From the NCBI RefSeq assembly GCF_902713425.1, contig NC_081198.1, positions 21,621,188 through 21,685,187 on the forward strand: 64,000 nucleotides of DNA, written 5' to 3'. Source of the stretch: Acipenser ruthenus. Lineage: Eukaryota > Chordata > Actinopteri > Acipenseriformes > Acipenseridae. The position numbers were made by a program, and so were the translations under genes. A model generated the notes under the pieces. The model was not told the DNA's origin and did no database searches. It saw nothing but the letters and a program-made list of their open reading frames with translations. Shown piece after piece: positions 52,764-63,098 of the stretch (position 1 is the first letter of the stretch; every line of letters begins with the position of its first letter).

Positions 52764-54278
52764 TTAAGAGTCTGGCCTACCCGGGCCATCTTTAGGCATA
52801 CCGGTGATGCTACAGAAAACCTCTACATTCCCGAAACACATGTCCTCCGAGTCCACGGAGGCAGGGGAGAAGGCATCAATTTCAAGACCTGGACTGGCAC
52901 CTCCACCCGAGCCAACTGAAGAGTCAGAAGTCCCGAAGGACTCAAAAACCTGGGAACATCCTGGCACCCCCCTAGAGTCTGAGGACTCTGTAAAGTCTGA
53001 AATATCCACATTACCCACAACATCAGCAGAAACTGACACTCTGGAATCAGATCTGCTGATTTTTGTAGGCTGTTCGTCCTCCGAGACTATCTCCTTCCTC
53101 CTACTCTTCACTCTGGGATCACGAAGCACTGAAGAATACATCACCGTTGACTCCTGGGTCTCCATGATCTCACCCCACGAACTACAGTCACCAGCAACCC
53201 CCGGGGGTGCTCCAGCAACAGCAGCTGCAAGGACACGGGAAGCCTGGCTGAGATCAACATCCTTACCAGACACAACAGGACCAGTCTCAGCCACGACGCC
53301 AGCGGAATCTGCAACAGAAACAGAAACCACAGGGACCACGGCAGCAGCAGAAGCAACAGGAACCGCAACGGGGCCAGCCACTGGAGCAGCAGGAGGAGCA
53401 GCAGCAGGACCCGTAGACAGACTAGCAACCGGAGCAGTGCCCACAGCATCGGACACCTCTCTTGATATGGAAGTCCGAACAGCTAAACCAGAACAGGCAG
53501 CCTTTGGAACCTCCGAAGCCGAACGAGCAGCCTCCGCATAACTGCGAACCCTGGATGGACAGTTCTTAAAAACATGCTCCCGAGAACCACACAGATTACA
53601 CTCCACAGGAGCCGCACATCCGGATGCTGTGTGTCCCTCTGTCTGGCATTTCCTGCAGAAATCAGCCACACAGGCCTCTGCGGTGTGCCCCTCCCTTCCG
53701 CACTTCCGACATCTTATCGGCTGACCCGGATAGTATAAATACCCCCTGTTCCCGCCAATTGAGAAAGAGGCTGGTGGATGTATCACCCCTCCTTCCACTG
53801 TACTGCAGGGCCGTAGCCTTACACGGAACTGTCTCTTAGCATTCCAAATCCCCAGTGTGTCTCTAATTTTGGAACCGGGGCTTAAAACATCACAAAACCT
53901 TTTCAAAAAGGTGGCAATGTCTGCATCTTGTACATAGGGGTTGTACATGTGAACAGTTAAAGGTCTAATTTCCCTCACAAACAGTGGCTCAATCACAAAA
54001 TCCGACAAAGGAGCAGAGTTTTTACCTTCAAGACATCGCTTCCATACTATTGAGCAGGTACTTGCAGTTGCAAATGTCACGTCAAAAATCCCACGAGAGG
54101 TGACATCCTGGAGGCAGTAGATATCAGCAGTAGAACATCTAAGATTTTCCAGCACGATCTTTCTTGCGAAATCCGTCCTTCCCAGCACCGGCAGCATTCC
54201 ATCTTTCTTCTTCAGGTTAAACCTCACCGTGTTCAGCAATCGCACCCCTTGGGCCGATGAATCTTCTGCCGTTGCCAT
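52764..54278 (-). CDS. LINE ORF1 of second U2 element (zinc-knuckle protein)
   Basis: 504 aa from MATAEDSSAQ. Residues ~10-60 (VRLLNTVRFNLKKKDG...) align in style with the Keno ORF1 N-terminus; a region like RRM follows; knuckles at C190/C193/H198/C203, C208/C211/H216/C221 and C227/C230/H235/C240; then a long Ala/Val/Pro-rich and Ser-rich tail. The frame is also open upstream to an ATG at 54437, but that lies in the U2 promoter region, before the U2 start site, so it is not chosen. Intact, unlike every Keno ORF1 here. Confidence 0.88.
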   Translation of the reverse strand: MATAEDSSAQGVRLLNTVRFNLKKKDGMLPVLGRTDFARKIVLENLRCSTADIYCLQDVTSRGIFDVTFATASTCSIVWKRCLEGKNSAPLSDFVIEPLFVREIRPLTVHMYNPYVQDADIATFLKRFCDVLSPGSKIRDTLGIWNAKRQFRVRLRPCSTVEGGVIHPPASFSIGGNRGYLYYPGQPIRCRKCGREGHTAEACVADFCRKCQTEGHTASGCAAPVECNLCGSREHVFKNCPSRVRSYAEAARSASEVPKAACSGLAVRTSISREVSDAVGTAPVASLSTGPAAAPPAAPVAGPVAVPVASAAAVVPVVSVSVADSAGVVAETGPVVSGKDVDLSQASRVLAAAVAGAPPGVAGDCSSWGEIMETQESTVMYSSVLRDPRVKSRRKEIVSEDEQPTKISRSDSRVSVSADVVGNVDISDFTESSDSRGVPGCSQVFESFGTSDSSVGSGGGASPGLEIDAFSPASVDSEDMCFGNVEVFCSITGMPKDGPGRPDS

Positions 54279-54323
54279 CGCCTTCTCCTTCTTCACACAA
54301 TCCTCTGCTGCGGTCACGCCACA

Positions 54324-54358
54324 TACATTGGATCTGAGCCAAGAGGCCGAGAAGCGAT
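54324..54358 (-). other. U2-like 5' leader of the second element (35 nt, four changes)
   Basis: Matches U2 nt 1-35 from its first base except at nt 16, 23, 29 and 31, then diverges. Flanking spacer outward from 54359 is normal array sequence. Complete U2 genes in this window have no such cluster of changes. The change at nt 31 creates an ATG. Confidence 0.85.
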
Positions 54359-54955
54359 GGCGACTTGGCCCTTGCCCGGGGCCCCCCAGCCCGGACGGCA
54401 CAGGGGGATTCAAAGGTGGGTGCAAAATTCCAAGCACAAGCAGACCCCCAAAAAACGGGCTGCTGCTTCCAGAGGGGAAATGTGCAATTTAAGCAGGAGA
54501 AAACAAAACAAAGCAAAAACACACACATAACACCAAAAACAAAACAAACTGGTGGAGTGCGTCTTACAAATAGTCATGCCAAGCTGCTATGCTGTGCAAG
54601 GTGCCTTGGGTAACTACAACTGTGCCTCGCTGGCTGGCTGGCTTGCTAAGAAGGTCCTGGCATAGGGACATGTTCCACCACACTTGTCTGGTTAGCTGCA
54701 TGCTCCCAGGAAACAACCTGCTGCTGTCTACATCATCACCACATGTGAATAAAAGAAAGAAAGACAGCAAGAAAGAAAGAGAGAAAGAAAGAGAGAAAGA
54801 GAGAAAGAAAGAGAGAAAGAAAGAAAGAGAGAAAGAAAAAAAAGAAGTAAAACGGCGGGAAAACTTGCATCAACACTGGCACTCTCCCTCCAGCAGGGGT
54901 AGACAAAATGCTCACAGGAGAGATCCAGATCTGACTTTGACCAACGTTAGAGAAA

Positions 54956-55144
54956 GGTGTGCACCATTCCCGGAGGTACTGCAATACCGGGCCGATGCGT
55001 GGAGTGGACGGAGCAAGCCCCTGTTCCATCTCCCGATTCCAAAAATCAATTTAATATATGGTCCCCTGATAGGGGACGTATCAGATATTAAACTGATAAG
55101 AACAGATACTACACTTGATCTTAGCCAAAAGGCCGAGAAGCGAT
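54956..55144 (-). ncRNA. RNU2: U2 snRNA gene (U2-17), complete, type B
   Basis: 189 nt with CACCATTCC; ACAAACTGGTGG spacers on both sides, the next unit being type B as well. Confidence 0.96.
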
Positions 55145-55741
55145 GGCGACTTGGCCCTTGCCCGGGGCCCCCCAGCCCGGACGGCACAGGGGGATTCAAA
55201 GGTGGGTGCAAAATTCCAAGCACAAGCAGACCCCCAAAAAACGGGCTGCTGCTTCCAGAGGGGAAATGTGCAATTTAAGCAGGAGAAAACAAAACAAAGC
55301 AAAAACACACACATAACACCAAAAACAAAACAAACTGGTGGAGTGCGTCTTACAAATAGTCATGCCAAGCTGCTATGCTGTGCAAGGTGCCTTGGGTAAC
55401 TACAACTGTGCCTCGCTGGCTGGCTGGCTTGCTAAGAAGGTCCTGGCATAGGGACATGTTCCACCACACTTGTCTGGTTAGCTGCATGCTCCCAGGAAAC
55501 AACCTGCTGCTGTCTACATCATCACCACATGTGAATAAAAGAAAGAAAGACAGCAAGAAAGAAAGAGAGAAAGAAAGAGAGAAAGAGAGAAAGAAAGAGA
55601 GAAAGAAAGAAAGAGAGAAAGAAAAAAAAGAAGTAAAACGGCGGGAAAACTTGCATCAACACTGGCACTCTCCCTCCAGCAGGGGTAGACAAAATGCTCA
55701 CAGGAGAGATCCAGATCTGACTTTGACCAACGTTAGAGAAA

Positions 55742-55930
55742 GGTGTGCACCATTCCCGGAGGTACTGCAATACCGGGCCGATGCGTGGAGTGGACGGAGC
55801 AAGCCCCTGTTCCATCTCCCGATTCCAAAAATCAATTTAATATATGGTCCCCTGATAGGGGACGTATCAGATATTAAACTGATAAGAACAGATACTACAC
55901 TTGATCTTAGCCAAAAGGCCGAGAAGCGAT
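55742..55930 (-). ncRNA. RNU2: U2 snRNA gene (U2-18), complete, type B
   Basis: 189 nt with CACCATTCC; near-identical to U2-17, the only adjacent pair of type B units. Confidence 0.96.
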
Positions 55931-56514
55931 GGCGACTTGGCCCTTGCCCGGGGCCCCCCAGCCCGGACGGCACAGGGGGATTCAAAGGTGGGTGCAAAAT
56001 TCCAAGCACAAGCAGACCCCCAAAAAACGGGCTGCTGCTTCCAGAGGGGAAATGTGCAATTTAAGCAGGAGAAAACAAAACAAAGCAAAAACACACACAT
56101 AACACCAAAAACAAAACATAAACTGGCGGAGTGCGTCTTACAAATAGTCATGCCAAGCTGCTATGCTGTGCAAGGTGCCTTGGGTAACTACAACTGTGCC
56201 TCGCTGGCTGGCTGGCTTGCTAAGAAGGTCCTGGCATAGGGACATGTTCCACCACACTTGTCTGGTTAGCTGCATGCTCCCAGGAAACAACCTGCTGCTG
56301 TCTACATCATCACCACATGTGAATAAAAGAAAGAAAGACAGCAAGAAAGAAAGAGAGAAAGAAAGAGAGAAAGAGAGAAAGAAAGAGAGAAAGAAAAAAA
56401 AAGAAGTAAAACGGCGGGAAAACTTGCATCAACACTGGCACTCTCCCTCCAGCAGGGGTAGACAAAATGCTCACAGGAGAGATCCAGATCTGACTTTGAC
56501 CAACGTTAGAGAAA

Positions 56515-56703
56515 GGTGTGCACCGTTCCCGGAGGTACTGCAATACCGGGCCGATGCATGGAGTGGACGGAGCAAGCCCCTGTTCCATCTCCCGATTCCA
56601 AAAATCAATTTAATATATGGTCCCCTGATAAGGGACGTATCAGATATTAAACTGATAAGAACAGATACTACACTTGATCTTAGCCAAAAGGCCGAGAAGC
56701 GAT
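56515..56703 (-). ncRNA. RNU2: U2 snRNA gene (U2-19), complete, sister of U2-16
   Basis: 189 nt with GATGCATGG and GATAAGGGACG, as in U2-16. In stem IIa the second change turns a G-C into a G-U pair. It shows the uninterrupted sequence across the second element's target, with a normal U2 5' end. Confidence 0.96.
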
Positions 56704-57297
56704 GGCGACTTGGCCCTTGCCCGGGGCCCCCCAGCCCGGACGGCACAGGGGGATTCAAAGGTGGGTGCAAAATTCCAAGCACAAGCAGACCCCAAAAAAA
56801 CGGGCTGCTGCTTCCAGAGGGGAAATGTGCAATTTAAGCAGGAGAAAACAAAACAAAGCAAAAACACACACATAACACCAAAAACAAAACATAAACTGGC
56901 GGAGTGCGTCTTACAAATAGTCATGCCAAGCTGCTATGCTGTGCAAGGTGCCTTGGGTAACTACAACTGTGCCTCGCTGGCTGGCTGGCTTGCTAAGAAG
57001 GTCCTGGCATAGGGACATGTTCCACCACACTTGTCTGGTTAGCTGCATGCTCCCAGGAAACAACCTGCTGCTGTCTACATCATCACCACATGTGAATAAA
57101 AGAAAGAAAGACAGCAAGAAAGAAAGAGAGAAAGAAAGAAAGAGAGAAAGAAAGAGAAAGAAAGAAAGAGAGAAAGAAAAAAAAAGAAGTAAAACGGCGG
57201 GAAAACTTGCATCAACACTGGCACTCTCCCTCCAGCAGGGGTAGACAAAATGCTCACAGGAGAGATCCAGATCTGACTTTGACCAACGTTAGAGAAA

Positions 57298-57486
57298 GGT
57301 GTGCACCGTTCCCGGAGGTACTGCAATACCGGGCCGATGCGTGGAGTGGACGGAGCAAGCCCCTGTTCCATCTCCCGATTCCAAAAATCAATTTAATATA
57401 TGGTCCCCTGATAGGGGACGTATCAGATATTAAACTGATAAGAACAGATACTACACTTGATCTTAGCCAAAAGGCCGAGAAGCGAT
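57298..57486 (-). ncRNA. RNU2: U2 snRNA gene (U2-20), complete
   Basis: 189 nt, consensus. Its (GAAA)n tract has an internal arrangement unlike its neighbours (GAAAGAAAGAGAGAAAG), so the tracts mutate separately. Confidence 0.97.
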
Positions 57487-58072
57487 GGCGACTTGGCCCT
57501 TGCCCGGGGCCCCCCAGCCCGGACGGCACAGGGGGATTCAAAGGTGGGTGCAAAATTCCAAGCACAAGCAGACCCCCAAAAAACGGGCTGCTGCTTCCAG
57601 AGGGGAAATGTGCAATTTAAGCAGGAGAAAACAAAACAAAGCAAAAACACACACATAACACCAAAAACAAAACAAACTGGTGGAGTGCGTCTTACAAATA
57701 GTCATGCCAAGCTGCTATGCTGTGCAAGGTGCCTTGGGTAACTACAACTGTGCCTCGCTGGCTGGCTGGCTTGCTAAGAAGGTCCTGGCATAGGGACATG
57801 TTCCACCACACTTGTCTGGTTAGCTGCATGCTCCCAGGAAACAACCTGCTGCTGTCTACATCATCACCACATGTGAATAAAAGAAAGAAAGACAGCAAGA
57901 AAGAAAGAGAGAAAGAAAGAGAGAAAGAGAGAAAGAAAGAAAGAGAGAAAGAAAAAAAAAGAAGTAAAACGGCGGGAAAACTTGCATCAACACTGGCACT
58001 CTCCCTCCAGCAGGGGTAGACAAAATGCTCACAGGAGAGATCCAGATCTGACTTTGACCAACGTTAGAGAAA

Positions 58073-58261
58073 GGTGTGCACCATTCCCGGAGGTACTGCA
58101 ATACCGGGCCGATGCGTGGAGTGGACGGAGCAAGCCCCTGTTCCATCTCCCGATTCCAAAAATCAATTTAATATATGGTCCCCTGATAGGGGACGTATCA
58201 GATATTAAACTGATAAGAACAGATACTACACTTGATCTTAGCCAAAAGGCCGAGAAGCGAT
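58073..58261 (-). ncRNA. RNU2: U2 snRNA gene (U2-21), complete, type B
   Basis: 189 nt with CACCATTCC, preceded on the left by the GGTGG-type spacer. Confidence 0.96.
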
Positions 58262-58861
58262 GGCGACTTGGCCCTTGCCCGGGGCCCCCCAGCCCGGACG
58301 GCACAGGGGGATTCAAAGGTGGGTGCAAAATTCCAAGCACAAGCAGACCCCCAAAAAACGGGCTGCTGCTTCCAGAGGGGAAATGTGCAATTTAAGCAGG
58401 AGAAAACAAAACAAAGCAAAAACACACACATAACACCAAAAACAAAACATAAACTGGCGGAGTGCGTCTTACAAATAGTCATGCCAAGCTGCTATGCTGT
58501 GCAAGGTGCCTTGGGTAACTACAACTGTGCCTCGCTGGCTGGCTGGCTTGCTAAGAAGGTCCTGGCATAGGGACATGTTCCACCACACTTGTCTGGTTAG
58601 CTGCATGCTCCCAGGAAACAACCTGCTGCTGTCTACATCATCACCACATGTGAATAAAAGAAAGAAAGACAGCAAGAAAGAAAGAGAGAAAGAAAGAGAG
58701 AAAGAGAGAAAGAAAGAGAGAAAGAAAGAAAGAGAGAAAGAAAAAAAAAGAAGTAAAACGGCGGGAAAACTTGCATCAACACTGGCACTCTCCCTCCAGC
58801 AGGGGTAGACAAAATGCTCACAGGAGAGATCCAGATCTGACTTTGACCAACGTTAGAGAAA

Positions 58862-58997
58862 GGTGTGCACCGTTCCCGGAGGTACTGCAATACCGGGCCG
58901 ATGCGTGGAGTGGACGGAGCAAGCCCCTGTTCCATCTCCCGATTCCAAAAATCAATTTAATATATGGTCCCCTGATAGGGGACGTATCAGATATTAA
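58862..58997 (-). pseudogene. U2 gene U2-22, interrupted after nt 53 by K8
   Basis: Nt 54-189, consensus, with 3' box; the remainder is replaced by K8. Confidence 0.95.
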
Positions 58998-59649
58998 TAC
59001 TCTTTTATTGAGATTTTACATTTTTTTACATTTACACCCATTCGTTTTTTCATTCATTTTACATTTCTTTTAAAGATGACATTCATGCATACAGACATAC
59101 ATTTTGTTTTAAAAGCATTTAAAATACATTTAAAAACACCAAGACAATTGTGCTTTGTACATGGTTAAAACAGACACAGATTAAAATCAACATGAAAAAA
59201 ACCTGTGCTGTTTTAAAAGTGACTGGAAAAAAAGAACCATCTATAAAAAACCAGTGCTTGTGAGGGCCGGGGAGTGCTCTCTAAAAAAGGTTCAAAAGTG
59301 AACATAAAACTATATTACTAAAACAGGGACAGGGGAAAGGGACAGTGTGTGAAACAGTGAGTTAAAATTCTAAAATTTTAAAACACTTAAAATGTAACTT
59401 TTAATAGTTAACATTAAAAATCTTTTAGACACATAAAACAAAACAAAACAAAATCAAATAAAACATTCAACGTAAATCAAATAAAAATCCATAAAACTGA
59501 AACAAAAAGACTACATAAAACCAGGGCACCGTTCAAAAAACGGTCATGCCAGCTAAAAAGGGCGGAGTGCTGGCATGACAAAATAAATAAATGGCTTAAC
59601 GGTGCCCCGTAGTCCCGCTCCTAGGAGCTAGCGGTTCCAGTTTTTTCCT
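58998..59649 (-). other. Keno-like 3' UTR (K8)
   Basis: As in K6, but the nested inverted repeat (59524-59607) has outer arms of 10 bp (GGGCACCGTT/AACGGTGCCC), longer than the 8 bp of other copies. Confidence 0.8.
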
Positions 59650-62600
59650 TTATTCCATCTTCACGTCCTGAAGTCCGGCGATCCTCCACTCCGCGCAGGC
59701 CTTGTCCTTCCCGAGGGTCCGGATGTCCAGAATTACAAAGTCCTTGATAAGAGTTTGTGCCCTTCTGGTCGTGGTGATAGTGTCTAGCTCCTGCTTGTGA
59801 TAGACACAGACGTTACGGCCTTCCCACAGGATCTGCTTGACAACATTGATGACACGCCAAACGCACTTAGCTGTGCTGGTAGTGATTCCTCCCGCAGGCC
59901 CATAGAGCACAGTCTCAGCGGTCATCTTGGCCGTGTCAGCAAACCTGTTTAGGAAGACAGAGACAGAGAGCCAGACACTGCCAGCCACATCACACTCCCA
60001 GAAGATATGGGCTGGTGTTTCTCTCTTGCGGCACTTTGCATAGGGGCATGTTTCTACTTGGGCTAGTCCCCTCCTGAACATGAACGCTCGAGTGGGGAGT
60101 GCACTGTGGACGGTGTTCCATGCTATATCCTTCTGGACATTACTGAGGCAGCTGTGAGACACATTCTCCCAGATTTTTTGGCTTTGGGTGAGGGAGAAAG
60201 TAGCTACTTTTTCAATTTCCTGGGAACCGGCAAGATATTTAGTTACAGCCTTGTATTCCCAGGAGGCCAATTTTGCTTTATCTAAGCCCAATTTATATAT
60301 AGTGTCCCTTAAGGTTCTATAATACAATGGGGGGTCCCAGGAGTACGGCACGGTGTTATCAATAGTGCAGAGGCCCAAGGCCCTGAGACAGGTGGCAAAA
60401 TAGAAACGATTCATGTAACATACCTTCCTGTCCAGGGCCTGGATGTTCTTGATAGTTTGCGTGAGCCCCTGCACTCGGGTGAGCTGCACAACGTCCGGGA
60501 CCCCCTTACCTCCCTTCTTGTCGGCTTTACTCAGGGTGGCTCGCTTTACCCTCTCCATCTTGCTGCCCCAGATAAAGCGGTGGATAATGCGGTCCACCAC
60601 TTTTTTGGTGGTCCTGTCTGGGGGAAAGATTTTTCCTACATAAGAGAGGATGGGGAACAGTATAGACTTGGTTATTAATACTCTACCCGTCATTGTTAAG
60701 GATCTTGTGCTCCATCCGCCAATCTTTTTACGGACCTGGTTAATGGCCGCCGTCCAGCTCTGGGCCCCCGAGCTATTGTTCTCGAAAATGAGGCCCAGAA
60801 TCTTGATTTTGTCCTTTTTGACAGGGTACATGTCCGACAGTTCCCTATCTACCTGCCAATTTTTAGACACGTAGACTTCGCTCTTGGACTTATTAATCAC
60901 TGCCCCGGTCGCCGTGCAGTACTTCTCAAGGATATTACTAATCCGAGGTACCGACGATGTGTTGGTGCAAATGAGTGACACATCGTCCATATATGCTGTT
61001 GTTTTGACCTGGACCCCGTTGGATCCAGGCAGCTGGAAACCAGTTATATTGGTATCCCTACGAATTGCCTGCAGGAGGGGTTCAATGCACACGACATATA
61101 GCAGTGGGGATAGTGGGCAACCCTGTCTGACCCCTGACTGGATAGATATTTTACCAGTCAGGTGCCTGTTCACCAAGACTCGGGTACTAATGTTTGTATA
61201 TATGGTTTTAACCCACTCCCTAAGTCCAGGAGCGAATTTCATCTGGTCCATCACTTTGTACATATATTCATGGCTTACCCTATCGAACGCCTTCTCCTGG
61301 TCAAGGTTGAACAGGCAGAGGGGATGGTTCCGTTCTCTAGAATAAGCCAGAATGTCCCTTGTTAACATTAAAATATCCGTGATGGACCTCCCTGGGACGC
61401 CACAAGCCTGGTCGGGGCCAATGACCAAAGGGAGGTGTACTTGTAGCCGGAGCATCAGAGCTTTGGCTAGTATCTTGTAATCCACGCAAAGGAGGCTGAT
61501 TGGGCGCCAATTCCGTAGATCTTTAACTTCCCCTTTCTTATGAAGGAGAGTAATTACACTCTCCCGCATAGAAGGGCCCAACCGCTTCTCCCTGTAGACC
61601 GCTCTGTAGACCTCCGCTAAATGGACTTTTAGCATGTCCCAAAAAAGATGGTAATACTCACCCGGGATGCCATCTGGACCTGGCGTCTTACCGGTGTTCA
61701 TGGTCTTAACCGCCTGGGTGAGCTCCTCCAGCGTGAGTTCTGGGTCCTTCTCCTCCTCCTCGTCGTCCCGCACTGAGTCAGGCTCCAACTGGCTCAGGAA
61801 CCACTCTATCAGGGTGTCATCTGTAGCTTTGATGTTATATAGGTCCCTATAGAAGTTCTCTACCACTTTTTTCACTCCCTCACTATCCTCTACTATCCTC
61901 CCCCTGCTGTCGAGCATGGAGGACATCAAGTGCCGCTTCTCCCTCGTTTTCTGGAAGAAGAAGCGAGTACACTTTTCGTCTTCCTCCATTTTTTGCACTT
62001 TTGCATTGTGCATGACCTTTCGTTGTTCCTCCCTACAAAGCACTGAAAGATCTAGCTTGGTCTGGGCTATCTCGTCGCTTACAGGGAACCCCCGAAGCTG
62101 AAGCAGGCTCAGATGCTGGAGGGCAGCATTCAGGTGTTTATATTTGGCCCTCCTTTCTTTTGCTTTCCTCTTGCCTGCTGCTATGAAATAACCCTTAGTT
62201 CTGATTTTGACCATCTCCCACCACTCTATAGGGGAGTTGAATAGGTCACGCAAAGTGGTCCACTCAACAAGCCTGCTCTTATAGGCTGCAGCTATGGAGG
62301 GGTCATCGAGTAAGGAGGTGTTTAATTTCCAAACCCCTGACCCCATCTGGGAGGTCTGAGGGACCTGCAATGTTACCTGCAGGAGCCTATGGTCAGAGAA
62401 GAAGACGGCCTGGGTGTCTACTGCCGTCTTCGTAAGGGAGCTGGTATGCAGGACGAGATCTATACGGGAGAAGGAGGTCCCAGATGAGCTCACCCAGGTA
62501 AAGGGAGGCACCAGGTCCTTACCTGCATCACACAGGGAGAAATCAGATATTACGGAGGACAAAACTCTACTAGAGCGGTTGTTGCGTGGCCTGCTCCGGT

Positions 62601-63093
62601 CTACGTCCCTCAGAGCACAATTGAAGTCACCTGACACGATGACGGGTACGTTCCTCAGCAGGAGTGGACGCAGCTGTGGAAAAAATTGAACTCTTTTGTT
62701 TTGGTTAGTGGGTGCGTAGACATTGACCAGTCTGAGGGGAGTGTTGTTGTATGTCACATCCACGCTCAGAATTCTACCAGGTTCTACCTCCCTGCTGCTG
62801 CGGGAGGTAATAAATGGGTTTTTAAACAGGATACCTACTCCGTCGGCTCTGGCTATGTTGGAGCCCGACCAGAAGGAGTCCCCCAGGGTCCAACTCTCCT
62901 TCAGGTCCCTATAATCAGGGCTCGACGAAATACCACACTCCTGCAGAAAGATGAGATCTGCTTTCAAGTTAGCTAGATAGTTTAGTACATCAAATCTTTT
63001 TTGTGTCTCCCTGATGCTCCTGACATTAACAGACACACATATCAGGGCCATCAGGGTAGCTAACAAGAAAAGGAGTCGCTGCGTCCACCCCAT
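59650..63093 (-). CDS. LINE ORF2 (K8), intact
   Basis: 1147 aa; all catalytic residues as in K4. Copy-specific: Lys in NQNKRVQFF (Glu elsewhere), Arg in LLLRNVP (Gly elsewhere), Asn in RPRNNRSS (Asp elsewhere), all in the endonuclease domain but outside its motifs. Confidence 0.92.
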   Translation of the reverse strand: MGWTQRLLFLLATLMALICVSVNVRSIRETQKRFDVLNYLANLKADLIFLQECGISSSPDYRDLKESWTLGDSFWSGSNIARADGVGILFKNPFITSRSSREVEPGRILSVDVTYNNTPLRLVNVYAPTNQNKRVQFFPQLRPLLLRNVPVIVSGDFNCALRDVDRSRPRNNRSSRVLSSVISDFSLCDAGKDLVPPFTWVSSSGTSFSRIDLVLHTSSLTKTAVDTQAVFFSDHRLLQVTLQVPQTSQMGSGVWKLNTSLLDDPSIAAAYKSRLVEWTTLRDLFNSPIEWWEMVKIRTKGYFIAAGKRKAKERRAKYKHLNAALQHLSLLQLRGFPVSDEIAQTKLDLSVLCREEQRKVMHNAKVQKMEEDEKCTRFFFQKTREKRHLMSSMLDSRGRIVEDSEGVKKVVENFYRDLYNIKATDDTLIEWFLSQLEPDSVRDDEEEEKDPELTLEELTQAVKTMNTGKTPGPDGIPGEYYHLFWDMLKVHLAEVYRAVYREKRLGPSMRESVITLLHKKGEVKDLRNWRPISLLCVDYKILAKALMLRLQVHLPLVIGPDQACGVPGRSITDILMLTRDILAYSRERNHPLCLFNLDQEKAFDRVSHEYMYKVMDQMKFAPGLREWVKTIYTNISTRVLVNRHLTGKISIQSGVRQGCPLSPLLYVVCIEPLLQAIRRDTNITGFQLPGSNGVQVKTTAYMDDVSLICTNTSSVPRISNILEKYCTATGAVINKSKSEVYVSKNWQVDRELSDMYPVKKDKIKILGLIFENNSSGAQSWTAAINQVRKKIGGWSTRSLTMTGRVLITKSILFPILSYVGKIFPPDRTTKKVVDRIIHRFIWGSKMERVKRATLSKADKKGGKGVPDVVQLTRVQGLTQTIKNIQALDRKVCYMNRFYFATCLRALGLCTIDNTVPYSWDPPLYYRTLRDTIYKLGLDKAKLASWEYKAVTKYLAGSQEIEKVATFSLTQSQKIWENVSHSCLSNVQKDIAWNTVHSALPTRAFMFRRGLAQVETCPYAKCRKRETPAHIFWECDVAGSVWLSVSVFLNRFADTAKMTAETVLYGPAGGITTSTAKCVWRVINVVKQILWEGRNVCVYHKQELDTITTTRRAQTLIKDFVILDIRTLGKDKACAEWRIAGLQDVKME

Positions 63094-63098
63094 AGCGA

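Larger units (their letters stand above)
49247..54358 (-). mobile_element. Second U2-targeting Tx1-clade LINE (compact, both ORFs open)
   Basis: About 5.1 kb: poly(A) of ~30 nt (49247-49276), a 50-nt 3' UTR, ORF2, 14-nt gap, ORF1, and a ~80-nt 5' UTR of which the outermost 35 nt resemble U2 nt 1-35. ORF2 shares block motifs with Keno (LCVDYK, LDQEKAYDRVSH, SGVRQGCPLSPLL, YMDDVS) but is clearly a different family, with another target position and a poly(A) tail. Single copy in the window. Confidence 0.92.
54359..58997 (-). other. U2 array block 8 (U2-17 to interrupted U2-22)
   Basis: Five complete units and part of a sixth; spacings 786, 773, 783, 775 and 789 bp. (GAAA)n at about 54751-54846, 55537-55632, 56334-56406, 57098-57188, 57889-57963 and 58656-58752. 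The first part (54359-54750) is a complete U2 promoter region sitting directly upstream of the second element. No protein gene. Confidence 0.88.

Noticed and set aside
54279-54437. Upstream ATG that would extend the second element's ORF1 to 557 aa
   Set aside because: The extra part covers the U2 promoter and leader, upstream of the expected start of transcription. The residues are those seen by chance in every U2 unit.
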